Origin: Chrysomallon squamiferum
Lineage: Eukaryota; Mollusca; Gastropoda; Neomphalida; Peltospiridae
NCBI GenBank assembly: GCA_012295275.1
Contig: CM022667.1
Span: 8,345,038-8,390,037 of the forward strand
Direction: 5' to 3'
Length of the DNA stretch: 45,000 nt
Below the pieces are notes generated by a model that was not told the DNA's origin, did no database searches, and saw only the letters and a list, made by a program, of their open reading frames with translations. Shown here one piece after another: positions 24,901-45,000 of this stretch (its first letter is position 1; each line of letters starts with the position of its first letter). The translations under genes were made by a program, and so were the position numbers.

Positions 24901-27900
24901 CGGTTCAGATTAACAAGTCCTTGTATAAACACCTTCAGTAATAACAAACACAAAAACTGTCACTTTACACATTAATAATAACAAAAAAGAAAAGAAAGTA
25001 ACACACATATAGCAAATAAACAGATGATGATAATCTTTTATTCCACTTGTGTGTGTTTAAATTTATCTGGTACCATGTAACATGTAATATTATTAAAAAC
25101 AAAAAAATGAGCATTTAAATTTTTAATATTATTATTAGTAATTATTGTACTTTATTGTTAAGAAAGATTGGTTTCAAAAGTATTACAGAAGTATACTAAG
25201 CTACTGGGTTTTTTTTGGGGGGGTTGCACTTTTACAGAAGCATCTTAAACCTTGTTAAAAGGAAATAATTACACAAATTCTTTTTTGAAAACAGAAATAA
25301 AAACGTATTTTAGAGAGTTGACACAAATTTTAAATTACCATGTCTTCTTCGTCGTGAATGCTGACATTTCCCTCCAGGTAATTCTCACGACTTGCCATGA
25401 ACGAACCCTGCAGGTATTTGCCACACTTCAGCCCCCTCTGAACCTCCGACAGTGACAAGTGCTCAGGGTAGAGGTTTTTCCCATGATTCTCCACTGCCTG
25501 AAAAACAGACGTCAAACACAGTCCTGATTAAATAACACACACAGTACTTAATGTTAAAATTTTAATAATCCATACAGAGAAGTTTCTTAACCTCAACTAT
25601 TTTCTAGTGAAGAACAGAGAGACAGGTGTGAGACACTTAAATAAAATAAAATAAAATAAAATAAAATAAAAATCTCACCATTCCTTTGTCAGCTCTGGAC
25701 AGCTTGTCAACAAGACTTGTGTTGTTCTTTAGACTGTTCACATATTCTTCAACTTAAAACATAAATAAATAAACAAATAACTAAATAAATAAATAAATAA
25801 TCTATACAGATAATGTAATATAAGAAGGACAGTAATTATATCAAGTACACAATTAACTTCAATAAGAATATTGTAATTGCATGAAAAATAAAAATAAATG
25901 CCTAAATGCATAATGTTTACAGCACTGTTCAGATCCCCATTACAAACCTTTTCTAAAAATAAAGTTTGATAATAATACAACAGTCAGAAGAAGAAGTATG
26001 AAAACTGTTTTTTTTTGTGTTTTTTTCCATAAAGTCATCTAACATGAATGAATGTTGTTCCATATATTTTATAACAATGGTCACAACAGAACAAAAATAA
26101 AATGTCATTAGCATTCTTTTGGCTAATTTTATCATTTAGAAATGGAAGGACAAGTTTATAAGCTTCATTCCACAGAAAGAAATGAAGGTAACACAATTTC
26201 ATTTATTAAATTTCTCTACTTTTGTGACTCAATCAAAAAACATTTGTTATAAAAATGTTCACATATCACTCATGGTCACACAAAAACACATACCTATCTA
26301 AAATAAAAAACATTTAAACTTTTAAAGTATATTGTTAAGTGTTTGAAGTGTGAAAAGTCTGTTTACTTGTAAAAGCTGTGATTCCTTCGTCCTTCGCCTT
26401 GGCTCTGTTCTCATTGTCGTTGGTTAACAAGACAATCTGAACGGAGTTGGTCTGTAGGTGTTTTCTGTACCACTGACACGCCTCGCGAATTGCGCGGTCA
26501 TTTCTGTCGTTAGCCGTCTCCCCCGGCCTCCTTTCAACATACGTGTCACTAACACAAAACAAAACACAGAACTGTTAAATAATACACAGTAGTTACATAG
26601 CAAACACAACATAAAACACAGAACTGTCAAATAGCAAACACAACATAATACAGAGTAGTTAGATAGCAAACACAAAATAATACATAGTACTGTCAAATAG
26701 CAAACACAACATAATACAGAGTACTGTCAAACAGCAAACACAAAATAATACAGAGTACTGTCAAGTACCAAACACAACATAATACAGAGTACTGTCAAGT
26801 ACCAAATACAACTGAAACTATAAGACAATGCTATATTCTCAAACAAAATAAAATACTATCAGGTTAGAGTCTAACATTCTTTCACAAAGACAAAGCTGTA
26901 TTTTTTAAACAAAAGCCATAAATAAATATAAAGTCAAATTTAAATGAAAACTCACCGATTGTATTCATTTGAAAATGTATAAAAATGTTTGCTGGAATTT
27001 GAGAGGATATCTTTGAGTCTTTTGTATGCTGGAATACTTCTAGCTTTAACCTGAAAAAAAAAAAAAAATAAATAATAATAATAATAATAATAATAATAGA
27101 TACTAGGATAGATTTAATAATTTTTTTTTTTAAATAATAAAAAAATAAAATAGACTATATATATATATATAAATGATATAAACAACTTTTACAAAAGATA
27201 AATAGCAGAGATTAAAATGCTGATATTATTAGATTATTTTCTTTTTAAAAATTTTAAAACAAACAGCACAAAGGGAGATAACCATTAAAAAAAAACAATA
27301 ACCAAAAACTAAGTTATGATCTGCAAGCCAAATTCATGGATAGTGATATAATAAGCAACTAAAAAACAAAATGAGATAAATATTACAAGAAAGAAAAAAG
27401 TCTGCTTTGTAGTAAAATTATAAGAGAGAGAGATAGAAAGAGATAGAGAGAGAGACAGAGAAGAAGAAGAAGAAAAAGAAAAATAAGGTGAAAAAAAACA
27501 AAAACAGAGACAAATATAACCTGTATATTTAAATGTGCGGATGTATGTTTGTATTTATTTGACTAATTTTATTAAGCTGTTTCAGACAAATATAGAATTA
27601 CAGAAAAACAGAAAGATAGACAGACAGGCAGATGGATATAAATTTTAAAATGTCTCACCTCATCAAGTACTGTTTGAAGAATCACAACATTTGTGAAACA
27701 TGAATCTTCCAAAACATCCATCTGAAATATTATATATAAACAAATACAAATATTTTTTAATGTCAGAATTCAGTACACTGTCACTGAGTGTCAGCACTTG
27801 AAATGTTAATAATCATAATAATAATAATAATAATAAAAGCAGATACACACAGATACATACAATTATGATATATATGCATTATTATTATTATATAATAAAT

Positions 27901-28233
27901 TAAAATAATATACAATATATTGACAAGTCATAGTAATTATATTTGATAGAGAAAGCTTTCTATTTTATAAACAGAGGTACGTGTTTCTGACAATTGATAT
28001 CTCGTTACCTGGTGTAAAACGACGTTAGTGTCAGGTAGTAAGTAATGGCAGCTGGTGTAGATGCTGCTGCCACTAGCTGGGTTTTTCTGGAGTGGTTGCT
28101 GTTCAGCCTCATGTTTGCAAGATTCGCACATTTGTGAACCGCAAGTTATGTCATCGCGAAGATAATGTTCACGAACTATTTTCATTATACTACCTTTCTT
28201 CGTCTTTTTCATAAATACTTTAGAGGTTAACAT
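16333..28233 (-). CDS. DIS3: Exosome catalytic RNase DIS3 / RRP44 (one exon scrambled)
   Basis: The start is the ATG at 28231-28233 ([14 protein letters not shown]). Exons in gene order: 28009-28233, 27659-27721, 26956-27050, 26367-26548, 25679-25752, 25339-25497, 24780-24932, 24132-24254, 23784-23921, 23275-23421, 22695-22811, [22064-22302 scrambled], 21392-21456, 21071-21155, 20837-20964, 20384-20470, 19692-19848, 19166-19386, 18746-18836, 18230-18307, 17426-17578, 16844-16966, 16333-16410. The 22 clean exons give 913 residues; one further exon of about 34 would give about 947 (human DIS3: 958). Domains: a CR3-type Cys cluster (CGSQMCESC), a PIN endonuclease with acidic residues in [24 protein letters not shown] and LTNDNEN, two cold-shock domains, RNB with [12 protein letters not shown] and [13 protein letters not shown], then S1 and a basic tail (PPQKKLKT). 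The enzyme degrades RNA 3'-5' and cuts it internally in the nuclear and cytoplasmic exosome. Exons 12, 19 and 20 have duplicated splice junctions. Confidence 0.96.
16580..16656. repeat. (CT)n microsatellite in the last DIS3 intron
   Basis: An uninterrupted CT run. Read in DIS3 sense it is (AG)n, lying between exons 22 and 23. Confidence 0.96.
18092..18241 (-). repeat. 38-bp repeats duplicating the DIS3 exon 20 donor
   Basis: In gene sense the donor CACACACAG|GTAAACTACACAG ends exon 20 at 18230 and occurs again 38 nt into the intron (exon-like side starting at 18192). Further degenerate GTAACTACACAC-type units follow to about 18092. Use of the second donor would add 38 nt and shift the frame. 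Confidence 0.85.
18585..18745 (-). repeat. About 35-bp repeats starting at the DIS3 exon 19 donor
   Basis: In gene sense, units of the form GTAAAC...TGTACTAGAACTGTTT begin exactly at the exon 19 donor (GTAAAC at 18740-18745) and recur four to five times with decay. At least two later units again start with GTAAAC. The repeat abuts the exon and does not include it. Confidence 0.65.
18814..18945 (-). repeat. 76-bp duplication of the DIS3 exon 19 acceptor
   Basis: GATGTACAATGATGTCAGAG plus TATCTAATTAAAA occurs at 18814 and again at 18890. The first copy holds the start of exon 19 and its TAG acceptor (exon edge 18836); the second is the same junction 76 nt further into the intron (edge 18912). 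Use of that site would read a few codons of exon sequence and then an in-frame TAA. Confidence 0.9.
19525..19579. repeat. (GT)n microsatellite, DIS3 intron 17
   Basis: A GT run between exons 17 and 18 of DIS3. No other feature is seen in this intron. Confidence 0.95.
21691..21975. repeat. Interrupted (AG)n array with embedded donor fragments
   Basis: Several AG runs interrupted by short unique pieces. Two of these, at about 21869-21881 and 21911-21929, are in DIS3 sense GGTAAGACAAAC, the same donor sequence found at the scrambled exon 12. The array therefore carries extra copies of that exon's 3' border. Confidence 0.85.
22064..22302 (-). other. DIS3: Scrambled DIS3 exon 12 (start of RNB core)
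   Basis: Exon 11 ends phase 0 in ENGHLE and exon 13 starts phase 0 in RIDMVPE, so one phase-0 exon is missing between them. In gene sense 22302 follows a GATCTAG acceptor and encodes [12 protein letters not shown], the expected RNB continuation, but the sequence then becomes intron-like and reaches an in-frame TAA. Near 22125-22064 the other end of the exon appears: [10 protein letters not shown], an apparent 2-nt excess, then [10 protein letters not shown] before GTAAGA. Between them are two degraded partial copies of the 5' part (GTTGGC...GTCACATTTTAT). All parts of one exon except a few central residues are present, but not contiguously. Either the assembly collapsed a tandem array or this allele is broken. 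Confidence 0.85.
23072..23250. repeat. A-rich (AAC/AAT)n tract, DIS3 intron 10
   Basis: Simple A-rich triplet repeats ending just before exon 10 (23275-23421) on the + coordinate. No coding content. Confidence 0.85.
26549..26815 (-). repeat. Minisatellite abutting the DIS3 exon 4 acceptor
   Basis: Imperfect units of the type AATACAGAGTACTGTCAAATAGCAAACACAAC, seven or so copies, reach the acceptor of exon 4 at 26549. In gene sense each unit carries TTTGACAG or TTTAACAG, which are acceptor-like. The rest of the intron to 26955 shows nothing else. Confidence 0.75.
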
Positions 28234-28562
28234 GGTTGTTATGAACAGATCGAACTCGGACTAAGTAAAGAAATTATTAAAATATTTAACAAAAATACAG
28301 TGTTTACTGAAAGTGTAAACACGTGAGAAAGTTTTGGTTCTTTTAATATTTTTATTTTTCAAAATAAAAACATTCCACAAGGGAAATAACTCTTATGGTA
28401 GACGATTTCGTCAAACATACTGGAATATACGGAAAATAATAAATTATATATAGCGTGAGATAAAGAACAGAATATAAGTAGAGTTTTGTGACAGGCAGAT
28501 GAAAATAAAAATATTATAAATATTCTTTGTTTATTTATATTTATTATGGATTGCTGCATAGC

Positions 28563-28565
<3 letters not shown>

Positions 28566-28638
<73 letters not shown>
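28566..28638. repeat. (GT)n microsatellite upstream of DIS3
   Basis: About 36 GT dinucleotides, some 330 bp upstream of the DIS3 start codon. Confidence 0.97.
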
Positions 28639-28641
<3 letters not shown>

Positions 28642-29029
28642 ATATGTATAATTCTGAAAATTCTGAAAGTAACACGGCCATCCACAGAATCAAGTATCCG
28701 TAGCGTTAGCAAACTGTAACATTAAGGACATTGTTCGTTAGGAAGAACAGTACAACCGAATGGACTGCTGGACTCAAATTTGTTCAGTTTCATTAGAACT
28801 CCAGTCTTTACAGTGGAATTAAGAATTCCCCATTTGCGGCACTGTAGGTTCTGGTGCTTGCACTTGCTTGTTATCATCTAGCCTCGATCCTGAAATTCTC
28901 CATCGACTACAGTCAGAGGATGATCTACTTGCAGCCTTTTTATTGCCAGTTTCCTGAATTTACACACATTTTCTGAAATTTTCAGGAATTATACATATTT
29001 CATGATAAAACGTATTTCGTGTAACATGT

Positions 29030-29055
29030 GTATATATATATATATACGCACGCAC

Positions 29056-29101
<46 letters not shown>

Positions 29102-29155
29102 TGTAATATATATATATATATACACACACGCACGCACGCACACACACATATAATT
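29030..29155. repeat. (AT)n/(AC)n alternating tract
   Basis: Alternating purine-pyrimidine sequence with two AT cores and CGCACGCACG steps, prone to cruciform or Z-type structure. Confidence 0.93.
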
Positions 29156-29636
29156 TGTTTTCTTTAATATAAAATTTACATTATTCTTTTACTGCATTCT
29201 TTGATAATTCGAATTTAGATGTTTATAAGTTTAAAATATTATGAAAAAGAAAACTCAGTCACAAGAAGATGAATATGAACTTTGATAAGGAAAACTTGTT
29301 GTGTTTTTTATTTTGTTTTATCATAATCCTGAAAACGATGATATTTTAAAAAGTTATCTCTTCTTTTTCAGTATGCCACTGACACGAAGTTATCAGATAT
29401 CTTTAAATGTATTCTAAAATTGCTCACGTAATTTTATTTTCAAAATGAGCACCAAAAAAGGGTTGAGAAACCTAGAAACGTCATTATGATAATTTGATCC
29501 ACTGCTTCAGTTATTATTTCTCTATGCAGTATGACATAAAAACACACAGTTATTTTATTTGAAGTTGACGTCACAAACATCATCGTCGTCGTCGTCCTCC
29601 CCTCTTCCTTATTACCATGACGATCATTATTAATTA

Positions 29637-29685
<49 letters not shown>

Positions 29686-29804
29686 TAATAGTAATACTAC
29701 ATAAAAAAAAAAAAAATTTTCTATATTTTTGGGATAAATGTGCAGGTATATATAACGTAGAACAACAACAACAACAACAAAACAAAACAACAACAATAAC
29801 AATC

Positions 29805-29873
<69 letters not shown>

Positions 29874-30898
29874 AATAATGATAATAAAAAGATACTGACA
29901 ATGGAAGTTCTGCGCCTCTATACAGACATGACATACATACGTATATACGTACATATATACATATACATATACACACACACACCACACAAACCACACTAAC
30001 ACATACATACAAACATGCATACATACATACACACAACGTCTCCTACATACATACATAAATACATACACACATATACATGCATGCATAAACATCCACTCAC
30101 TCAAAGACAATATACACACACACACACAAACAGACACACACACACAAACAGACACACACACACCCTATGTTTTGTTTCTGCGGTTCTTGCGCTCGTTCAG
30201 CAGTTTCACCGTTACCAAGAAATCACTGCCATTGTCAGTCGTGTCTTATCCTTTGAAAAGGGATTTGCAACAATGAATTTAATACGGTTCCGGTTCACTG
30301 AACAACAAAGGCCGTATCCATACCAGTGAACGGAACACAATTTCAATGGATTTGTGAACCACAAGCAACTGACCCAGACAGCGGAAAGGTTGGTTTTTTT
30401 GTTTCTTTTCGCTGTCATCTCAACACATAAAAATATTACACGATATTTTACATGTGACTGAACTTTTACAACTTGTTACGCTCAACTTTTACTCAAAATG
30501 TCGACAAAAGGAAACGCGAACTGTTGGAAAAGTTTTTATATTCTGAGTTTTCGTTTTAAATGATGAGAGAAACATCGGGAGAAATATTATACTGTGTTGA
30601 TGTGCTTTATAACGTACGATGTGTTTGGATATTGTCAAGGATAATAAATACAGTTTTAAATAAAAAAAAAAATAATACTAATAATAATAATAATGTCCGA
30701 ACGGCGAAATGACGAGAATTCTGAAAACGTTTTTCTCTTTCTTGGAAACAGGTGCGTGAACGCTGCTGTAAGACTGTGATTCCAAGTGATGAAGATTTCG
30801 TGGAATAAGCTGTACATTAACACCCGAGTAGCGCTAAACTGCACATCGTTTTGACAACGTCGTTCGGTTCTGTGTGTTGAGGTGAACGAACTGTGACG

Positions 30899-36385
<5,487 letters not shown>

Positions 36386-36892
36386 CGACGAGACGGAAAA
36401 AGACGAGGCACACCACAAAAAGAACGTCCAGTTTCAGGCGGACCCCAAAGACGAGAAGGACACAGTTTCAAAGGAAGACAAAGCGAAAGTGTGATATAAA
36501 TATATAAGTTAAAAAACAAAAAAAACTACAGAAGAAGACACGGATAGAGAGTCTTGAAGAATGCATTTCTAAACATTGCTGAAATTATCTAAAGAAATTT
36601 GAATTAGCGAAAAAGAAATGTGTGGAATGTTTGGAGATGTGAACACCGTCTTTCTTTGATTTTGTTTTTTAATCAAGCTGTGATCCATAACAAAATGTTT
36701 TAAATCTTTTTTTTAATTATTATTATTATTTTTTTTTTCAGTTGTGGATATCTTCCTTTTAATATGTTCAAAGAGCTGTTATATCTCTCTTAACTTAATA
36801 TTTTATTAATTTACTTTTATTTTAAATTAAAATTGAAAATTCATGAAAAGTGTTTTAACTGTGTACGACAGTTTTATTTTACTTTAATTTAT

Positions 36893-36982
36893 AAGTTATT
36901 TATTCATTCGTTCATTGATTCGTTCGTTCATTTATTCATTCGTTCATTTATTCATTCGTACATTTATTCATTTAATTTCCAC
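36893..36982. repeat. (ATTC)n-type tetranucleotide repeat in 3' UTR
   Basis: ATTCATTCGTTC-type repeats about 500 bp after the membrane-protein stop. Confidence 0.88.
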
Positions 36983-37316
36983 ACTTGCTTGTTCACATTA
37001 TTTATTTTATTATTTTAATTATTTTGAACATCATGGTTGAAAATAATTGATTCTAAAATGTAAATGTGGTTGAAGAAGAAAAAGAAGAACTGAGCCTTTT
37101 GTTAGTTTATGTCATCTCTGTAATAATAATTATTAATATTTACTGAAAGTAAAAGTTACCACTGTCGCATAGCGAAGGTAAATTTGAAAAATTTTAATTT
37201 TATTTGGTATTTACTGATGAATAAGACACATCACAAGTGTGATGTGATACGCTATGCTGTGATAATTTTATTACATTTTTATTATTATTATTCTGTTAAA
37301 TTATTTTTTTATTGTA

Positions 37317-37322
37317 AATAAA
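37317..37322 (+). promoter_or_regulatory. Candidate poly(A) signal of the membrane-protein gene
   Basis: AATAAA, followed within 20 nt by a TTTTCCTTTTGG stretch. It would give a 3' UTR of roughly 0.95 kb. From here to 38286 the sequence is non-repetitive but shows no exon that I can support. Confidence 0.4.
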
Positions 37323-38286
37323 TGTTTTACAAATTTTCCTTTTGGTATTTTCTTCATAATTAACTAATTTAACTAAAAGAAGAGGGTAGACAACTCTGAA
37401 GAGCTGTTTTCAGTGACCTCTGACCGAGAAGGGTTGATGGGCACAAGTATAAACTGATAAGTTTTGTAGATGTGAGATATACAAGTAATATGACTATACT
37501 GATTAAACGTGTTTGTTTGGAATTCGAGAAATCACAATATTCTGTAATGACTAGATGTAAGCAGCAGTTGCTAACCGTCACGAAGCTAAATGTACGTACA
37601 GAAACCGGGTACAAGCGGGCTTGGAGCGTTTAAATAATGGTACAGTACTAGACAAACTACTGTCATTAACTGGGTTTTCTCGATACTGTTAAGAAAGGCC
37701 CTGACCTGTATGTTTTACATCTGGGTGAATATGAGATTAAAAGTAAGATGTAAACAAGTGTACACGATTCAGAGGTTATCTCTAAATACGATTACAGTTA
37801 TGTCAAAGATTTCAGTTTATCAATGTTTGACTTTTGCATTGAGGACTGTCATCATTTCACTGGTATCATACTTGTAACGTGCGACTGTACTGATTAATTA
37901 AAATATGACCATCTACTTTCTGTTATCAGTAAATATATACATCTCAGTGTCCGTTATCATATATAGATATCATATCATTATGATTGTGATTATCTTACTT
38001 TCTAAACATAATCACGGTATTTTTAGTCAAGGTTTTATAACACAAAAACAGAAAAATGAATCGCTGCCTGTGGGGATAGTTTAATAATTTCAGTCCAGCT
38101 TCCCGTCATTATGTCTACTTTGTATTTAATCCACTTCTTAATGTCAGATTTAGTCATTATAATTATGATATCAAAATACATTTTAAAATTAGATTACTGG
38201 AGGTAGTAAGTGTTGCATTAATTAAATTAAAAAATAATAATTTAAAAAAAATCTCGTTTGCATAACACAACTGCAGCAGTAGTGTG

Positions 38287-42303
<4,017 letters not shown>

Positions 42304-42413
42304 CGTCGAGGTGATGCACTACTCGAATGTTTATCTGCTTTTCAAAGTAGTTTGGTAATCTTTTACTTGATTACAAAGTCACGTGAGATTATACCACGTG
42401 ATCTGTCTGACAG

Positions 42414-42416
<3 letters not shown>

Positions 42417-42464
<48 letters not shown>
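42417..42464. repeat. (AAT)n upstream of the esterase
   Basis: AAT triplets about 115 bp 5' of the esterase start codon, in its probable promoter region. Confidence 0.93.
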
Positions 42465-42465
<1 letters not shown>

Positions 42466-42686
42466 TTGTTATTGATATTATTATTATTAATTCACTATAT
42501 AATATTATTTTATATTATTATTTTTTATTTTTGTTTTTGGTTGATAGTTATATGACAGCCTGTATTAATCATTAATATGCACTTGAGTATAATACGACAT
42601 TTAATTCTTTTTCTTCATCTTATTATTATTACTATTAATTTTATATCCATTTTATCTCTATTGTATTACTTTACGTAGGTATTTGT

Positions 42687-42689
<3 letters not shown>

Positions 42690-42779
<90 letters not shown>

Positions 42780-42869
42780 CTGATTATTGTAATTCGTTGA
42801 CAAGTACTCGATGAAGATTTGTAATAAATTATGACCAACAAGTGCGGATCCAGGAGGTGTGCGCCACAA

Positions 42870-42953
<84 letters not shown>
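42690..42953. repeat. Inverted (CT)n / (AG)n pair
   Basis: A (CT)n run at 42690-42777 and an (AG)n run at about 42887-42953 are reverse complements about 110 bp apart. A short (AC)n precedes the second. Transcripts across it could form a hairpin with a stem of about 65 bp. The region 42304-43761 otherwise holds no exon that I can support. Confidence 0.9.
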
Positions 42954-42955
<2 letters not shown>

Positions 42956-43481
42956 TATTATTATTATTTTCACACTGTCATCAGCCCAGAACATTTTGCC
43001 TTAATCAAATTGCGATCTGATCATTTATTAACATCAACGATTATGAGAACGGAAAATGAAATTATACGGAATTCAAATAAAAATTATGAATTATTTTCCC
43101 ATTAATCAGTAATTTTTTACTATTCAATTTGTTAGTTTTGTTAGTAATTTACATATTTTTAAATGGTTTTTTACAGGTGGATGATTTTAGTGATTTTTTT
43201 CACCCGCAGGTGCACACATAGGCAAACCAGTTCATCTTTACGGGCTCGTGTCTGTTTTCGTGGAAGGTCACGGAGGTTGATTTTAAATAACGATGTTCTA
43301 AACTCAGTCATAACAACAATTTACATCTGTATGATAATTTTATATTTTTACTTGTTTTTCTTCTTTCTTTTTTTTTTTTGATATTTCCAGTAGAATTATA
43401 GATTTATTTTTAAATATTTATTTTCCTTTCTTTCTTGTTTGTTTCTTTCTTTCTGTATATTTTTTAACGTTATATATTTGT

Positions 43482-43482
43482 G

Positions 43483-43527
<45 letters not shown>

Positions 43528-43567
43528 TTATTTTATTTTATTTTATTTTATTTTATTTTATTTTTTT
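43482..43567. repeat. (ATT)n-(ATTTT)n microsatellite
   Basis: Triplet repeats passing into a pentamer repeat, downstream of the cysteine-rich gene. Confidence 0.93.
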
Positions 43568-43722
43568 GAAGTCATCTCAATTTTCTTGAATTCCTCTGCC
43601 TTTTTTTTTTATCAGAACAGCAAAAATAATATTATAAAGAAGTATAACAGCTACAATCTATAAAAAAGTATCATTATCAACAAAAGAAATAAGAACAAAA
43701 TAATTGATCAGTAAGTCATTAC

Positions 43723-43728
43723 TTTATT
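43723..43728 (-). promoter_or_regulatory. Candidate poly(A) signal of the cysteine-rich gene
   Basis: TTTATT on the + strand (AATAAA in gene sense), about 35 nt after the stop at 43762. Confidence 0.35.
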
Positions 43729-43761
43729 GTAATCAAAAAGATTAGAAGTAGACTCAATCTT

Positions 43762-44410
43762 TTACTGACATTTGCACTGCTGAGGTAACCACAGGAAATT
43801 GTAGTTCAAGCCAGGAAGCCAGTGCTCTACTTTCTTGGAGCAATATGCAAAGAACCACGACATTTCCCAGCCTCCTGTGCGACAGGAAGTGTACACACCA
43901 CTTGGAGAGAACTGCGAACATGACTGGAAACTGAAACAAAAAGAGAATGTTAATAAATAATAAAATAAAAATCGTATTTGTGTAGAATCGTCTGTATGTG
44001 TGTAAGTTTCTAAATAAATAGATAAATAGATAGATAAATAAATAAATAAATAAAGAGAGAGACAGACAGATAAATAGATAGATAGATAGATAATAAGTAA
44101 GTAAGTTAGTAAATATATAAATAAAAAGAAAAGAAAAACTAAAATTAAAATCAAAATCACACAAGAAAATCTATAAACAATCTACCTGCACTGGACATAT
44201 CTGACTCTCTGCCAATCGGGGAAGACGACGACGCATGCGCCGTTGAAGAACTTGTCGAGAATCATCTCTTTCGCTGGACACGGGTCTCTGCTGTTGCTGG
44301 CTGGCACGTTGGGCAGCTCGTCAGGCTGAGGCAGAACACACCGAGAAGAACTGCGCAAGTTTTCCATGAACTGGGGACCGAGTCTTTTCCTGAGAGCAAC
44401 CTCGGCTGCT
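43762..44410 (-). CDS. 3' part of a cysteine-rich secreted protein ending in CxC (trunk/noggin-like?)
   Basis: Two exons in gene order, 44186-44410 and 43762-43930 (stop TAA at 43762-43764), joined in phase 2 by AG|GTAGAT and TTTCAG. The first follows the acceptor CATTACAG and starts one base before a codon boundary, so at least one more coding exon lies further right, probably beyond 45000. The 130 visible residues hold nine cysteines (SSRC, DPC, NGAC, VQC, QSC, TSC, AYC and the terminal QQCKCQ). They also hold a WQRVRYVQC motif and a hydrophobic stretch NYNFLWLP before the final CxC. The end in CxC and the W-R-(V/Y)-x-C spacing resemble cystine-knot ligands of the noggin/trunk/PTTH type; this rests on pattern only. 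The missing 5' end should encode a signal peptide. Coding status is well supported; the family call is weak. Confidence 0.75.
43931..44185. other. Intron with (AAAT/GATA)n repeats
   Basis: The intron of the cysteine-rich gene, made mostly of AAAT and GATA tetranucleotides. Confidence 0.8.
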
Positions 44411-44448
44411 CTGTAATGTGACACGGTTTGGAAGTGAGACATCGAACA

Positions 44449-44660
<212 letters not shown>

Positions 44661-44664
<4 letters not shown>

Positions 44665-45000
44665 CCGCTCCCCTGTTAGCTCCAGAGTACTGGAATCTCT
44701 TACTGTACCCGCTCCCCTGTTAGCTCCAGTGTACTGGAATCTCTTACTGTACCCGCTCCCCTGTTAGCTCCAGTGTACTGGAATCTCTTACTGTACCCGC
44801 TCCCCTGTTAGCTCCAGTGTACTGGAATCTCTTACTGTACCCGCTCCCCTGTTAGCTCCAGAGTACTGGAATCTCTTACTGTACCCGCTCCCCTGCTAGC
44901 TCCAGTGTACTGGAATCTCTTACTGTACCCGCTCCCCTGTTAGCTCCAGTGTACTGGAATCTCTTACTGTACCCGCTCCCCTGTTAGCTCCAGTGTACTG
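44661..45000. repeat. 44-bp minisatellite running off the window
   Basis: Nearly eight copies of a 44-bp unit beginning GTACCCGCTCCCCTGTTAGC, almost identical (variants GAG/GTG and GTT/GCT). The unit length is not a multiple of three, so it is not coding. On the minus strand each unit holds TAACAG (acceptor-like) and ACA|GTAAGAG (donor-like). Confidence 0.95.

Larger units (their letters stand above)
28234..30898. other. Divergent intergenic region, DIS3 to membrane-protein gene
   Basis: This region should hold the promoters and 5' UTRs of both flanking genes. It contains (GT)n at 28566-28638, (AT)n with AC/GC steps at 29030-29155, (ATT)n at 29640-29685, AAC/AAT/AAAT runs at 29760-29885 and CA/CATA runs at 29930-30165. 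A full palindromic TGACGTCA (CRE-type) lies at 29566-29573. No believable exon is seen; longer open frames here are translations of simple repeats. Confidence 0.6.

Noticed and set aside
30015-30329. 104-codon + frame upstream of the membrane-protein gene
   Set aside because: The first two thirds are translated CA/CATA repeats; the remainder has no recognisable protein character.

Overview
The window reads as nuclear DNA of an invertebrate animal. It is AT-rich and dense in microsatellites. Its genes have many short exons separated by GT-AG introns, and two encode conserved eukaryotic proteins (CHMP1A and DIS3). Gene style and repeat content suggest a lophotrochozoan, perhaps a gastropod mollusc; that placement is inference, not something a marker in the window proves.

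Layout. (1) 571-8376, + strand: a nine-exon coiled-coil protein with a long Pro/Glu repeat N-terminus, carrying an apparent 1-base frame lesion near 771. (2) 9461-13739, + strand: CHMP1A, an ESCRT-III subunit, complete in eight coding exons including a 7-nt first coding segment and a 20-nt microexon. (3) 16333-28233, - strand: DIS3/RRP44, the catalytic exosome RNase, in 23 coding exons; 22 read cleanly and one, at the start of the RNB core, is scrambled. (4) 30899-36385, + strand: a two-exon single-pass membrane protein with a disordered basic tail, family not recognised, probably frameshifted near its C-terminus. (5) 38287-42303, - strand: a complete five-exon secreted type-B carboxylesterase with an intact triad. 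(6) 43762-44410, - strand: the last two exons of a cysteine-rich secreted protein ending in CxC, possibly trunk/noggin-like; its 5' part lies beyond the window. Genes 2/3 and 4/5 are convergent, genes 3/4 divergent. No operon-like or pathway link joins these neighbours; DIS3 (RNA decay) and CHMP1A (membrane scission) are housekeeping functions.

Most striking pattern: many local tandem duplications (38-125 bp units) straddle or abut exon-intron junctions, so extra copies of authentic splice donors or acceptors sit in the adjoining intron. I find this at three junctions of gene 1, one of CHMP1A, at least three of DIS3 and one of the esterase. Where I could read the extension, using the extra site mostly brings a stop codon or a frame change. 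The scrambled DIS3 exon looks like an extreme case, or an assembly failure in such an array.

The rest is introns, UTRs and simple repeats. I saw no transposase, reverse transcriptase, tRNA or rRNA gene, or CRISPR array.
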